From: Sitta carolinensis | Lineage: Eukaryota; Chordata; Aves; Passeriformes; Sittidae | DNA length: 64,000 nucleotides | Direction of reading: 5' to 3' | NCBI GenBank assembly: GCA_032173965.1 | Contig: CM063288.1 | Span: 18,635,501 to 18,699,500, forward strand | Part shown: one piece after another, positions 35,547 through 49,500 of the stretch | Position numbering within the stretch: the stretch's first letter is position 1 | Layout: every line of letters starts with the position of its first letter | Program-made: the position numbers and the translations under genes | Notes under the pieces: generated by a model | Told to the model about the DNA's origin: nothing | The model's input: the letters and a program-made list of their open reading frames with translations, nothing else | Database searches by the model: none

Positions 35547-37921
35547 AAGGTGCAGTATGAGCAGTGGCATTAGCATCACTGCAAAATATCTCATTCCTGT
35601 GGACAGAACTTCTAAACAGAAGTCCATTGTCAAGGCTTTTTCACAGAATGAAGTTTTTCTTACACATCTGCTTGGTCCTTACCTCCTGTGACTTATGTTC
35701 CATAGTATGTTACTAGATTGTACCTTGTTAATTGTCATCTGCATATTCTGTCCTAACCAATTCAATTTACATGGCACATTAATATTAAAAAGTAATTTAA
35801 TATCAAAAATTCACTTACAGTGTATTTCTGTGAGTTTACAAAACCCACTCTTTTTCCAAGTATGAAAACTAATGTAAGATCATGTCTTCTCTTTGACACA
35901 GTAGCTATGGAATTGCCACAGGAATACCATCAAACAATAGTGTCAGGAGGGTATGGAAAAATCAAAATGTTTTGGAGATTCAAAGAAACTCCTCTAGCTG
36001 AAGCAGAAAATATATACACAAAATATGTACATCTTAACAGCAATGTAGGAACTTGCAGAACGTGGTAAAATTATAAACAGCACAGGACTTAGAGTGAACA
36101 TAACAGAATTAGGGAAAGCATTTTTTTCCTCATGCCAGATAGACCAGGGCACCTTCATCATCATCATCACCACCATGATTTTTAAGCCAATTGTTAACCA
36201 AACTAAATCCACAACTATGCCAGTGGCTAAAGTAGAGTTAGAGAGCATTTCCTTTGTTTTTTCTCTATGTTCTAACAACCAGAACTAGTTTTATACAGAA
36301 CTCCTTCCTATCACAAGTGAAAGACAAATGGAAAAGAGATTGTGAAAGAAACTTGGAAAACAGGTTACTTGAATTTAGTGTTAGAAACTGTCAAGGTGAC
36401 ACTAGTTTGATAACCACAGGCCTCTTTCACAAATGAATAAGCCCTGGATTTACTATACTATCTGTTTTGCTCATTTTAATTCAGGGGTGTAATTATTTTT
36501 AAAAGGAATTTTTTTTCTTATGAGCACTGAGTCCTTCCTATAAACAATGGTAATTCTCTTAGTCTTTATCAGTAATTTTCAGTCATTCATGTGATCATAA
36601 ATCAGAACAAAGGAACTTCAAGGCAAATGTGGCAGTAGTTTTCTCTGGAGCTTGAATCCAAAAGTCTTAACATTTTCTGAAGTATTTGTCCTCCTTCATT
36701 CCTTTGTATTCTTGGCTTTATACTGTGAGACAAGTCTGCATTCAAATGTATCTGACATTACATGCAGTTAGCAAGAATACAACTGGAGACTATCCCATAC
36801 AAAACCCTCACACTGGACTCTAAAGGACAGCTGGAAACACATCTCGCATTTACATTTACTTTCCATATTTACTTCCTTTTGAAACTACTCCTATTCTAGA
36901 TTGTGTAAATAAAAACTATGGACAAGAAAAATGAAATGGATTAGATTAAACTATTATAAAACAAAACCCCCAAGTTATTGCTACTCTTGCACCTGCAGAG
37001 GAAATGATGAACAAATAAACAGATATGACAGTATCCTCTAAAAGAAAACAAAACCTGCTGAATGAAAAAGGAAAGACAATTCCAAAATATTAATCTAATT
37101 TCATAATTGGATTTTTCCCCACTGAACATGTTTCACCCTCTGCATTTAAATTCAGAGTTTCAAAATCAAGACTGCACTGGCTGATGCCAATTGCCAGCTG
37201 AAAAATGAGCAAGAGGCAGCAGTAAAACACCATATCACATCGGATTATTGAAAAATACTGAAACATTGACAATTATTAGTGAAGTAATACTGTTAATAGT
37301 ACTAGATTCTAGCCAGGGAAATACATTCTACAACCAATTTACCTAACTGAAAAATCCATTTTAAAGTATGTCACTGCTTGTACAATGAGAAGTAATGTTC
37401 AGCAATTAAGTCGAAAATATTCTTGAAGATCAGACAGAAAAGGATAGACTTCTATGAGCTTTTTCATTAAAATCTTTAGACAAAGATAAATGTAGCGTTC
37501 TGGGTCAATACCATCTTCTGGTCATTGACAATATACAAGGAATTGAAAAAAAAATTTCTTTTTCACCTCAGGTTAGAATACCAGTTTTCCTGTTTTCCTG
37601 ATGCATGTTTAAAAATTTAATGATTAAGAATAAGGAGACAAAGTTGGTAGTTTTATTGACCTAAATTTTGTAAGTTGTGAAATATTCAAATTTCTTGCAA
37701 TCATTTTATTAGCAGCATGACTATACAAAAAAAAACCTGCCAAGTTCACACTGCCTTATCAGGGTGTGCCACTTGGTAGAAGAAAACTGCATAGAAAAGT
37801 GTCTGCCAATAATACTACTCAGAAGTCACAGAACCATCTGCTGGCTTGCAATCACCTGCCTTGAACGCAGTGATTCCTAACCCTTCTGAACAAACCCACC
37901 TGGCCCCTTGGTGGTTCAGCA
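35547..37921. other. Non-coding AT-rich region
   Basis: No gene or recognised repeat; a short CAT/CAC run occurs near 36156-36175. Confidence 0.55.
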
Positions 37922-37975
37922 CATCAGGCTGGACAGGGCTTTGAACAACCCGATGGGGTGAAAGATGTCCCTGCG
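37922..37975 (+). mobile_element. Possible CR1 LINE 3' fragment
   Basis: GGCTGGACAGGGCTTTGAAC, AACCCGATGGGGTGAAAGAT and GTCCCTGC resemble the CR1 3' motif that in other copies continues into GGCAGGGGG. The match is short and ends abruptly. Confidence 0.5.
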
Positions 37976-40900
37976 TGCCCCTGATGACAGACAGGCCTGT
38001 CCCTGTCTGCAGCACGGAGGTAAATATCCTCTGACCATTAAAGGCCCGACTCTCCCACACAAAAGCACTTGGTAAGAGTCCCACTTTTATTACTACTGCA
38101 AGATCGGCACAGGAAACATCCAAAGATGGCCTGAAAGTTTGTTCATCGTAAAATCCCAAACCATTAGGAATACTTTCAAAAATGACACTTGATAATCCTT
38201 TACTTTGCCCAACAAAGCACCAGATGAGTGTGGGCAACCTACAGGGAGATGTTTGAAAATATACCTACAGCAACAGTAACTAAAAGCAGTCATGAGCATA
38301 TAGGGGACAGAGAGTGAAAAAATTGTCCTTCCCCCCCATTCATCCCAAAAACCAGTAAAACCCAACCAAAATGAATGCTAATCTTGTTCCTCGTTGTAGG
38401 CACACAACTTTTCTTACTACATGTGCAATAGTACACAGTTCCCTATAACAAGGCAGTCTTTGCCTGAAATGCAGTGATTAATCATACTGAGGTTGTGCAA
38501 TATAAAAAAGAATTGCAAGTCATTAACAGAAAACAGTCATTAAAAGAGCAGGATCTAAAGTGTAGCAGTTGGTTTTTAAAAAGTAATTTACTTGTTTTTA
38601 CATAATATGCAGCCATCTTCTGTTTCAGACAAAGAGAAAACAGCTGTTTCAGTCCAGAACACCAGAGCCACTGTACTTTGTCAGCACTGTGGAATGACAT
38701 TCAGCTTCAAAACCTTCTGTGTTTCTTCCTTCACAGAAAAGGGAAGAAGCAGAGTAGGAATAAATAATTTAATCAAGTATTCATCAGGAGAGGAGAATAT
38801 CCTATTAGTCTGTGTCTGCATTCCTTCCCCCTCACTTCTTTGCATCTCTTAGATTTCCAGAAGCTTATAGTATTCTTTTTAGCTTAGCCAAAAAACCCAC
38901 AACTCTATGAGCTTAAGAAAAAAAAGAAATGAATATCTGAAAATTCATGTACAACTTCCTAAAACTAGAAGTGAATACATACCCATTATGAACATAATGT
39001 TACAGCTTTTAGAAAAGAGACAGAAAATCACAATTCGAAAGAAACTAGAGGAACAGCACTAAACCACTATTTTTGAAAAAAAAGTTACTAGAGACTTCTT
39101 CAATTAATTACCCATATTCGTTGAAAAGATACCAGCGAGCACACATGACTGTGATGCAAAAAGCATGAAAAAGGATTTTGTGGCTAGTTGATTTGCTGGT
39201 AAACACATTTACATCCCTTAAATTACTTGCAACGTAATAAGCTACTGTCATTGGCACATTTGTGCAAAGATGGGAGGAACATTGTCCTCAACGGGAGAAC
39301 AGATTTTTAACTGAAAAACTTGAAGATCATCCTTATTTATTATTTTCTGAAGACTGTAATTTTATTCTTTTTCATCATTCGTGAAGCAGTATCTTTACTA
39401 CAAAAAAAAAAAAAAAAAAAAAAGAGAGAACACTGATGGAATTTAGTGAAGACAAAGATATAACAAGATAAAAAATTAAAATATGCCTCCAGTGAGCAGA
39501 TGGAAGGAGAACGAAGTAAAGACAAAATAGGTGATCATGGGTATTAGGTGCTTGAGACAAAAGGACTCTTCTTTCATTCAATTCATTTAATCTATTTTTA
39601 AAAATAATCCTTATTAGGCCACAGAAATTTCTACAAAATATTATCAAATATCTCTAAAACATCTTAAACCTCTTCTTGTCTATGACAGTGTTGGTCTAAC
39701 AAAAAGAACTGATAATTGATCACTTGAAAGACATAAAATAAGATATAAATCCTTAAGATTGTAAAGGAAAATTATCATAAAAATTCTCATTGGTTTTACT
39801 TCCTTATAAATTCTTTATAAATCGTGCAAGTCATCACTCCAATTTTGAAGTATATTTTCCCACCAAAACTGAGGATCATATTATTAATGAAGTGAAAAAC
39901 TTGAGAGTAAGTCAAGAGCTCTGTTTATAGAAAGGCCTGTATAATCTTTTTAACAAGGGAAAATGGAATAACTCCTTAAAAATACAACAGTTAACCTGCA
40001 ACAGAAAAATAAACTTCCAAGGAATAGGATGTGAATGAAATGTAAGTTAATTAATATATTTCTCTCAATAAAAATGGTATACAGTTTAGAACTCAAAATT
40101 ATCTAACATGGTCCACTATGTCATATATTTACATGCTTGGAAAACTCTCGTGTAGGCTATGGAAGAAATCCAGGCTGTGTTGATCAAGACTATTGTACCT
40201 AACGATTGCCTGCAGGGAGAGGTCAAGCAAGCCACTCTCTTATATCCTCTAAGACAAACCAGGAGATCAACAGAACTTCAACACAACTCAGTACCACCAC
40301 TTTTCTACACAAAAGCTGGAGTCCAAGTCTGAAAGCAGTACTGTAATAGAAAAGAAACTTTCTTTTAATTGGGACAGAAGAAAAAAACCAAAAGTACACC
40401 ATGAAAATTAGCATTTCCTAGCCAGTAAGGGGCTCTGTTTCTGGACGGGATCCCTCTGACTGCTGAACATGAGGTCTCTATTGTCATAAAGACCTTTCAG
40501 ATTTTGATGGATTTATATGGAAAGCAGTCACCTTTATGTTACCCATAATATGAGGCGATTCCAAACATGAAGTTCCCTTGTCTCCACTGGTCTTTCTATA
40601 GATAAGTTTGCCTAGGTAGTGCCTTCACACATGGTTTTCCTCATTAAGTACCACCTCACTGTGCCAGTTGTTCGACCCTCGCCTCTCCTTCCTCCTGCCT
40701 TGATTGGCCTGTATGTAATCAAAGACAACCAATTCAAGAAATACTCTGTCCAGTAATTCAGCTCTCAGATAATGACCCTTTTCTTCCCCCACAAACTATC
40801 TAGATAGGAAAAAGCCTCAAAACTTTAAAACACCCTGTGGACCAAATGAATAAATCCAGTAAAACTTTTAGCAAATCAAAAGGTTTGGGGTTTTTTCCAA

Positions 40901-43900
40901 CAGAATGCTGCAAAGCCTTTATAAACAAATTGTAGATAAATGCATTCTAAATGCTTTCTTGTGTCTCTTATTGTACCAATTAATCTGCCTATACATCCTA
41001 AAAACACTGAAAGTACTGCATATTTTCAAATAATTGAATTTATTTTATTTCCTTTGATGTTTTCTCTTGCTGTAAGAGAAGGGCTCCCAGACAGAATCAG
41101 GGTGGAGATGTAAAAGCTGAGCACATAAAAACACACCCTTTGTTGAACGACCACAACCTCAATGCTGAGCAAACATGCAGCTCTCAGGCAGCAGGTCCCA
41201 GAGAAGCCACTGATGAATTAAGAGCAAAGAAGCACAGGTCCCTACTAGGTGGCACACCTTTAAAATAAACATTTCCTCAATGGCTGACCAGCTGCTCAGA
41301 AGGCACATTTCTCATTATTATGAAGAATTTGCATGCTAGCTGAGCAAGCCAGAAGATCAAGCACATTCACATTAATTATTTGGGTAATAGAAACAAAAGG
41401 CTCCTTCCTGGCTGCTGTCTCATCAAATATCAAATGTTTCCTCTACACATGCAGCATGAGAACAGAACAACTGTGTCTCACCTGGGAGGGAAATCAGTGC
41501 AGTGGGTGGAGGCAGCTGTGGGGGGTACATCAGAAGGAAAGGGCAGCTGTGTAAGGGAGGTGAGGTGTGAAACAGTCAAGAATTACTAAAAAATTGTGGC
41601 AAGAAAAGAAAAAAAGCAAATACAGGAGGAATGGAAAGATGCAACCTTTATACAGTCTGGAATAGCCTAAACTCCTGGTATATAAGTGTTTTTATACACA
41701 GTAAAAATAATTGGGCAAAAACTTCCCAGGGATGTTGTAAATATTCAAAGACATATAATATACGTTCAGGAAACCTGGAGATATAATAATGAACACAGCA
41801 GAATTTCATATTTCACACTTAAGGCACAAAAACCCCTTATCAATGATACTGTAGCAAGGTAAATCAGTATCTATAAAAGCATTGTAAAGTTACATGCACT
41901 TTAAATCAAAGTGAATGTCAAGATTGTGCTAGTATTTGGCTATTTTTCCTCTGTAGAATGTCATCACTGATTATCTACTCACTTTTGTACCAGGATAACG
42001 TGTTCAGTGAATCATAGCTGTCCACACACAAAGCCAAACAGGGAATCAAACACAAAGGGGTTGCCTGTTTTGTCCCAGAACATGGTGGGGTCTTGGGAGC
42101 ACCCAAAACAGAAAAAAACTAAGAGATGTCCTGCCAGCTCCTGCTTCGGGTGCAGCATAAATGGCATCATCATCTCTCTGTATGCTGGCAAGTACCTGGG
42201 CACAGCAGCAGTCCTGAGGGACCCCAGCCCTGCCCAGCCCTGCCTGCACACAGGGGACAGCTGCTGGAGAACGTTGCTCCAGCCCCTCTGCAGCAGTCAG
42301 GAACACTGCAAGGGCACAGAGACACTTCAGCTCTCTTGGCCACTCAGGCCCCATAAGATATGGCAACCTCAAGTGAGAATTTTAAGTCAAATCATATGGG
42401 ATAACACTGGATAATGATTCTGCAAATGCATCACCTGAGAAAGCTATAGTGTGAAGCTAAAAAAAAAAACCCAGCCTACATCTATACATCACTGGTTTCA
42501 TCAACAAAGTAATAACCCAGGAATCAATTAAATCTTTAGATACAGAAGGGATTCTCATTTAATATATGTCACAAATACATCACAAAAGTGTACAAAAGAG
42601 GCTTGCTGGAGCATTGTTGCTGTTTTTCCTTACTTAACTTGTTAATTGCAGGCAAGAAAATTTCATGGTGAGATTTTCAAAGAGAAAGCCCAGTCCCCAC
42701 AGAAAACACGACAGAACTTCTATGGAAATAACTGTATCAAATCTATCTTTTCACATATGAAAATATATTCAAATTTCTGATGGAGGGGAGGGGCTTTGTC
42801 TAGTATGCAACAACTGCATACAAGATAATTTCATTTTTCTTTAAAATTTCTGTTTTGATACTAAACTTCTAGAATGGATTTCTTCCACAACTTTAAGAAA
42901 ACTATTTATACATATTTATTACATCATAGGGGAAAATGCAACTTGTACTTAAAAATTTGAGAAAGAGTTAGTCTCCAGACAGAAACCTTTACAACAGGAA
43001 CAAGACAATTAATGGAAAATCTTCCCTGGTAGCAGACAGTGTGCTTTGAACACAAGTACTTCAACCAGTGCAATCACTCATCATTGAGGATGACTCAACC
43101 CTCTCTAAGGAGCATGACATCTGTGATTATTATTGATAAATACATCCTTGTCCTGTGCTGAGTTTACCATTTATTTCAACAGGAAAGGAAAACATTTTTG
43201 AAGATTAAATTATACCAGTTCTGTCTCCATGTGTTCTGAATTATATGCATTTGTGCAGTCCCAAAGGACATGCTGCAGAAGGCACCCAACTTAGTGTCCC
43301 TATGAAATAATTAAATGAGGACACATATTCTTGAAGGATTAGATCCAGGTACAGTATTTTTCTTTGGACTGGAATAAGATGGAATGTCTTCTACATGCTA
43401 TCACCGCTTATTAGTAGTGAGTATGTATTAACAATAAATTATATTTACTTATATGAAGAAAAAAAAGATGTTTTTCAACACTAGCTCAAAGCTTCATCCT
43501 TGCCTCAAATAAGAGAAAAAGGTTTTATGATAAAATATTGAAGGCAAAAGCTGTCAATATCAATATTGTAATGCTGGTAATAAAACCATAGGCTAGCAAA
43601 AAACCATAGGCTAACAAAAACCATAGGCTGTTTAAAAGCCCACAAAGCTGTTCATGTCTTATACTATTTATCTGCACTTAGTATTTCTTTTAACGTGTGT
43701 AGTTTTAAAATCAACAACCTGTTTTACCCACTTCCATTTCTTTCTCTTAAATTTCATCTGCAAACACTGAATAATGTTTTAAATATGGAAAGGGCAATGA
43801 CTGCTTTTGTGTCACTTAGGAATAATATAAAATTATCAATGCCTAAGATTTACACAGAACTTGTATTTTCATCAAGTCTGCACTTGCATGAACTTTAGCT

Positions 43901-44955
43901 AAATACACCTTTAGATGGCCAGTTAAAAACCACAGGATTTTTAAATATAGGTAAGAAAGAAGAAAGAAAAATCCCCAAAACAAGAGCCTATATGAAACTA
44001 TCCTCTTGAATCCCCAACACAGAGAAACGGCAGGGATGGAGTGGGGGTGAAGTGGTGGGTGACATCAAAGCCCCTGAACTGGCTAACGGCCAACAGGGTC
44101 CTTGGCAAATCTTGCAGCATCTTGTACACAACTCTACCATCCCGAATCTCCGTGTGCGATGCACACAGAGCTGCCTTCCCACCCTGACACACCCTTTCCC
44201 ATCAGAACCAGCCAGGAAGCCCTTGTGTTTCTCACAGTGAGATCAGAGCCAGCATACAGGATGGATTCCTCCCATTTGCCTGCAACAGCTGTGTTTGACA
44301 AACAATAACAACGCAGCAACTGATCAGATTCTAATAAAAGTAAATTTTCAGTCCACTTAAAAGCTGAAAGATGTTTAGACACACATAAAACTGACATGAA
44401 AATGGCAGTGTCAGAACTGCCTTTCATTCCATATGATAATTCCCACCTTAACGGTGCTGTGGTGCTATGCATTAAATAGTAAACATATCATACAATAACG
44501 CTAATTTGCGGGGGCTTGGTGGGTGGCTTTGTTTTGGTTTGAGGGTTTGGGGGTTTTCCTCGATTGTTGCTGGGTTTTGGGGTTTGTTGTTGTTGTTCGT
44601 ATGGGTCTTTTTTGTTGTTAATAACTCATATGCACATATCTGCTCAAGCTCAACAAGTTCAAGTGGGAAAAATAACATTAAACCTACCCTTCCACAACTT
44701 AATTTCACCTTTTGGATCCCACTCAGACTAGAAAGTTTTTTATTATAGTCCAGAAACTATGAGATATTTTGGTGAACAAAGAAACATTAAATACATTGGA
44801 CTCCTCAAGTTGAACAGCAAAATCTGTTTTTACAAAAGGTGGGTGAAAGGGTACTGAAATTCATTGTTGTAACTAAAAGTTTCCTATTCATAAATCCCCA
44901 CACACTTTAGTGTAAGGATTGTTCCCATCATTTGTTTTCCTATCAAGACTTTTTT

Positions 44956-44957
<2 letters not shown>
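37976..44957. other. Non-coding AT-rich region
   Basis: No gene recognised. It contains A22 at 39402-39423, a three-copy 17-bp tandem repeat (ACCATAGGCTAGC-type) at 43583-43630, and two G+C-richer patches (about 42100-42360 and 44000-44250) whose open frames match nothing I know. Confidence 0.5.

Positions 44958-44987
<30 letters not shown>
44958..44987. repeat. Poly(T)30
   Basis: Thirty T after a TTTTTTTC start. No element was recognised next to it. Confidence 0.9.
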
Positions 44988-44992
<5 letters not shown>

Positions 44993-45792
44993 TGAAGCAG
45001 TGCCACTTACGGGAAGCACAAAACGCGCTTCTATAAACGACTTCTCTTTGTATAAAAGTCATGACAAACCTATTTGGTTAACCAAAATAACTTTGCTGCA
45101 ACTGAACTATAAGCTGGAATGCTAGAAGCTTAGAGTTAAGGTAACAGGTGCATAAGAAGGATTAATGCATTGATATTAACTCTCTACAAGAATACCCAGC
45201 AGATAAGGCTGCCCGAGAGGAAACTGCTGTTCTTCCTGGCTTTTCCTGTTGCTCTCTCCTCTGTGCTTCTTCCATCTTTCCACAGATGTGGTCACCACTG
45301 CTTAGCAACGAAGGGGACATGATGACACAGAGGAAAATCCTCCATCTAGAGCTCACCCTGCTCCACCTACACAGCAGCAAACTACATTTCACAGCAAATT
45401 AGGAAGAATATGTTTGCTTTGTTACCGCACAGGTACCAAGTGAGACCTCATATGCAGCAGCATGTGAGGCGAATTTTCTTTCCTTGGTGGGTGAAAACAG
45501 GAAAGAACTCAAGCTAGAGAAGAACGTGAAGCTTGTGGGTAAAACAGCTCCCCAAATGCTAATTCCAGGTAAATTAACACATAAATAAATATAAGGAAAA
45601 AAAAAAAAGAAAAAGAAAAAGAAAAAAGAGAAAGCTTCGATACCGTGGGGATTGGAAAGCACAAAGCGAAGAGACTCAACCGAATACCCTACCTACTTCT
45701 ACTCAAGTGCTCCGGCCGACCTCCAGACAGCTTAGACCCAAGTCCGGGCAAGACCCCGCCACGGCGCCGGCGGACAGGCCGCCCTCACTCAC

Positions 45793-46250
45793 CTCAGCCA
45801 TGCCACAGGTAGGTGCTGCCCGGCGCCGGCTCGGCCTCGTGCCCGCCGCCCGTGCCGCCCCGCCGGCCCGCCCGGCCCGGCCGCGCCCGCCCGGCCGCGC
45901 GCCCCCGCCCGGCCGCCGGCACCGCCCGCCCCCGGGCCGCCGGCAGCGCGCCCGCCGGGAGCGCGCGGGCGGCACGGCGCCGCCGGGAGCTGCTGCGGGC
46001 GGCACGGTGCTGCCGCCGGGAGCTGCTGCGGGCGGCACGGTGCTGCCGCCGGGAGCTGCTGCGGGCGGCACGGTGCTGCCGCCGGGAGCTGCTGCGGGCG
46101 CACGGTGCTGCCGCGGAGCTGCGCGGGCGGCACGGTGCTGCCGCCGGGAGCTGCTGCGGGCGGCACGGTGCTGCCGCCGGGAGCTGCTGCGGGCGGCACG
46201 GTGCTGCCGCCGGGAGCTGCTGCGGGCGGCACGGTGCTGCCGGCACACGG
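45793..46250 (-). ncRNA. Candidate non-coding first exon (5' UTR), donor at left end; right limit unknown
   Basis: On the minus strand the island reads GGCATGGCTGAG/GTGAGTGAGG, an ideal splice donor at 45792-45791. A transcript starting in the island could splice from here to the acceptor at 26688. The right boundary (start site) cannot be seen in the sequence and is given arbitrarily. The ATG before the donor would give only MAE before the junction. Confidence 0.35.
45979..46238. repeat. 33-bp G+C-rich tandem repeat, eight copies
   Basis: Unit GCCGCCGGGAGCTGCTGCGG plus GCGGCACGGTGCT. Three exact units (45979-46077), one of 32 bp (46078-46109), one of 30 bp (46110-46139), then three exact units (46140-46238). 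The unit is divisible by three, so it keeps frames open on both strands and creates long spurious ORFs. Confidence 0.97.
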
Positions 46251-46560
46251 ACACGCCAGGGCCGGACAGCGCGCTTCCTCTGGGCGGGCATCCCGCGGCC
46301 GCCCGCCCCTCACCTCACCTCCAGTCCGCGGGCAGCCAGAGCGGGGTCCTACCGCCGCCGGGGTGCGGGGAGGGCCAGGCGGGGGCGGCAGCCGCGGGGA
46401 GCCGGCGGGGCAGGGCCGGACGGTGGAGAGCGAGGGGCGGCAGCCGCCCGCTCCCGCCGCTCCCGTGCGCTCCCTCTCCTGGCGCCCCTTCCCGTGCGCG
46501 CGGGTCGGCTCCCGTGCGCGCAAAGCCACGCTGCCCTCTGCTATTCATTCACGTCCAACG

Positions 46561-49500
46561 TTAAACGGGTTTCCGAGAGGAAGTCACGGTGTCCTTGGCT
46601 GTAACTCAAGGTAGAAACATAATACATTTGCCTTATGAGCTTTTACAAGCATTTATGTGTGTTTTTTCTACTGATGACTAACTCTACTATCTTCTGAATC
46701 TCTCCTGAATCTCTCTTGAGATTCAATCTGCAATGAAAAACAAGCTAGTTTGCAGCTCAGTGAAAGAGGTGTTCTATGTGATACATAACTCAATAAAGTG
46801 TCTCAGAGGACTTATGTTCTTCTTTAGAGCATATATATATGTTGCCCTTGCTTTTGAATGTGAACAGACAATAATTCTGTGCAGATTTTAGGGGGAAATC
46901 TGCACCTGAAGAACACTAAGCATAAGAGCCATAGAGCATGGTTTTTACAATGTGTATCTAACCCCCTTATAGATCACTAGCTAAACTAAAGCCACAGTTA
47001 AGACTAAGTTAAAACCCTAAGATAAAATGCCGGCCTACCACTGCCTCCCAGCACTTTGCACAATCAGTGCTTCCTATTCCTGAAGGCCTCCTGCTGTGGC
47101 CTAGGCACATTGTCTGCATCGATTCCCTTGTTCCAACGTTCAAAAAGCTTTGGTGCATCTTGAGCACTGTATAAATAGGTCACAGCTGCAGGTTTTTGTG
47201 TGTTGGCATATTGTAAGACCATTAAACTCACTGGAAATACCTTGAATTCCCTGCTGCTACAGAGCAGGGAAGGGAAGCACAGGATACTTTTGACAACAGA
47301 GTATGAAAAATCCATATATACCATATCTGTCAAAACAGAACACCAATTCTGTAATACAAATTGTTTTTTCCAATCTCTAGAAATAAATATTCACCTCCAT
47401 TAGAATAATAAATTATCAAAACTCACAAGCATATTTGAAAACGTTTTTATGTGATCCGATTTCTGTGAGGAGATGCTGAGAAGGCACTTTCCTCTCCACG
47501 TCTATTATTTTAGCAGAGGCAGCAGGTGACAAGCTTCTACAGCACACTTAAGCAGTTTCCCCATTACCTGATTTGGTAGCTGCACTCAGCCACATGGAAC
47601 CTGCTTGAAACAGTATCCATATTATTCCTGACTGGCTGAAAGAAACCAGCTCCTTGAGTATATCCATTTAAATTCAAACAGAAAAGACATTCTTTTCCTG
47701 CAGTATTGCTATTGTAACACTCTTTGATAACATATATCCTAAGAAACTGTAACTTACTACGGAGGACACCTGGTTTTGGTGACTACAAATGAAATCCTTT
47801 TGATTTCTGCATGTATTTAAAATTTAATGTTAAACTGAAAGAGATCACATGCAGAGGAATTTTTTTTTTCTTTATCTCTCAAAACTCAACCCAAATAAAG
47901 GGAATTTTTCCTTTTTTCAACGTTGTTTTAAGTTATTTCCATTTTTTTTCTTTTCTTCATCATTTCCATATTTTAATGATGATGCACACTTACTTTCTGA
48001 ATGCCATGTCTATGTTGAAATCTGTAATATTTCAGTATATATTACTGGAATAGTCATGTCTGTCTTAGGGACAGACAGCCCTGTGATATTCCATGGATGA
48101 ATATTATGTAGTCAGCAAATAATGACAGTGCTTTTAAAATTAATATGCATTATACAACCAAAAGATTTTCTTTCAACACAGAATGCTAAATTAATACTAA
48201 ATATGTAATTAGTTATATTAAATTGAAATAGGTCATTCAAAAGCATCCCTACACAGCAGTCCTGTTTTTCATCTGTTTATATAAAAACATCTACTGCAAC
48301 TCATTACTTGGCTGCAATTACTCAATGCTAGAGTTGCACAGACAGTGAGTACAATACAGCTACTTTACTTATTTGGACTCTGGTTTCACAAAGTTTTAGT
48401 GATGCACAATACTATAACAATAACAATGATAGCACCATTATTACTAGGACCATAACTGTAATTGCAATCTAATGAGTGAAAAGTGATGGGGTTTATCAGG
48501 TAGTACAACTTGCTTCCAAAAGAGAAGACTGAATTGCAATGTTTAATATGATAGCACCACTCAGTGTTCAAAGTGGATATGGCTTTGTAATCAGTACATT
48601 TCTTAGCAGCTGCATTGCCACCTAAAGAAAAACAGTGATGACACTATTTATAATCTCATTAATCCTACACATGAGAGAAGTAAAGCATGGATACAAACGT
48701 GCTGAATACAAGGATATTAGAAGAAAAACGTTTAATGCTATCTTGATATAAATGACCTATATGGAATTATTTACAGGACGGAAATCACTGCAGTTTTACC
48801 AGTATCTTCAAAAGCTAAGACACAAGTTTTGGCATGTTCAGTCCTTTAGTTCCTTTTCTACTTTACTACTTACAATAGTTCATCCTGAAGAACAGAACAG
48901 ACTTACCCTCTGCCCATGCTTCCCACTTTTATATAAGAACATTATGCCATATAATCTGCTAACCTTTTATTCATGAACATGATCAGCAAGGAGATGGTCA
49001 ATAATTGGTTTCAGAAAGTCTTGGCTTGGCATTCAGCCATGTAAAAGTCACAATGCTTGTATTAATGTCATGGTCTCCTCACAGGATTGGATATCTGGGA
49101 AATTAAAATTATTCTATTTTCTTCTCCAGCAATCCTTTTTTCTGTCAGTAATGAAATATTGCTGTCTCAGGACTGCTTCACTGATGTTGCTGCAGTGCAC
49201 CAAAATCAGCAACTTCCCCAACAGTCTGAAAAAATTGTCATTGGAATTTTTAACATGTTTTTATTTTAATCTTCCCTTCCTCTTAGTTATTAGTTTTACA
49301 TTTTTCTGTAAAAATTCTACCATCAGACTTCACTACTGACATTGTCCAGTTCTGGCATTATATTGTCTATCTCCTCCTGACTTTCCTTTACCATATATTC
49401 TGTATTTTAAGATAAGCCCTTTGCAATATGTTTCTCAAGGAAATGAGTCAATATTATCATAGACAATATATGTCCCAAAATACATAGTACGTAAATAATT

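Larger units (their letters stand above)
45706..46560. promoter_or_regulatory. CpG island, candidate promoter of the channel gene
   Basis: An abrupt block of very G+C- and CpG-rich sequence in otherwise AT-rich DNA, the only such island in the window. It carries GC boxes (for example GGCGGGGGCGG at 46378-46388, an SP1/EGR1-type site), no TATA box, and a strong minus-strand splice donor at its left edge. It lies about 19 kb 5' of coding exon 1 on the gene's strand, a plausible distance because sodium channel genes have remote non-coding first exons. Assignment to SCN9A is inference. It could also serve an antisense or bidirectional non-coding transcript. Confidence 0.65.

Noticed and set aside
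42012..42414. Several overlapping frames of 76-135 codons
   Set aside because: Overlapping on both strands in a short G+C-richer patch, with no resemblance to a protein; probably an old unrecognised repeat.
45707..46614. Open frames of 165-285 codons on both strands in the G+C-rich block
   Set aside because: They exist in several frames of both strands at once, result from a 33-bp repeat divisible by three and the scarcity of A/T-rich stop codons, and resemble no protein family.
47064..47333. 89-codon minus-strand open frame with protein-like end
   Set aside because: No recognised domain, no flanking exons, and only one frame of moderate length; kept as non-coding.
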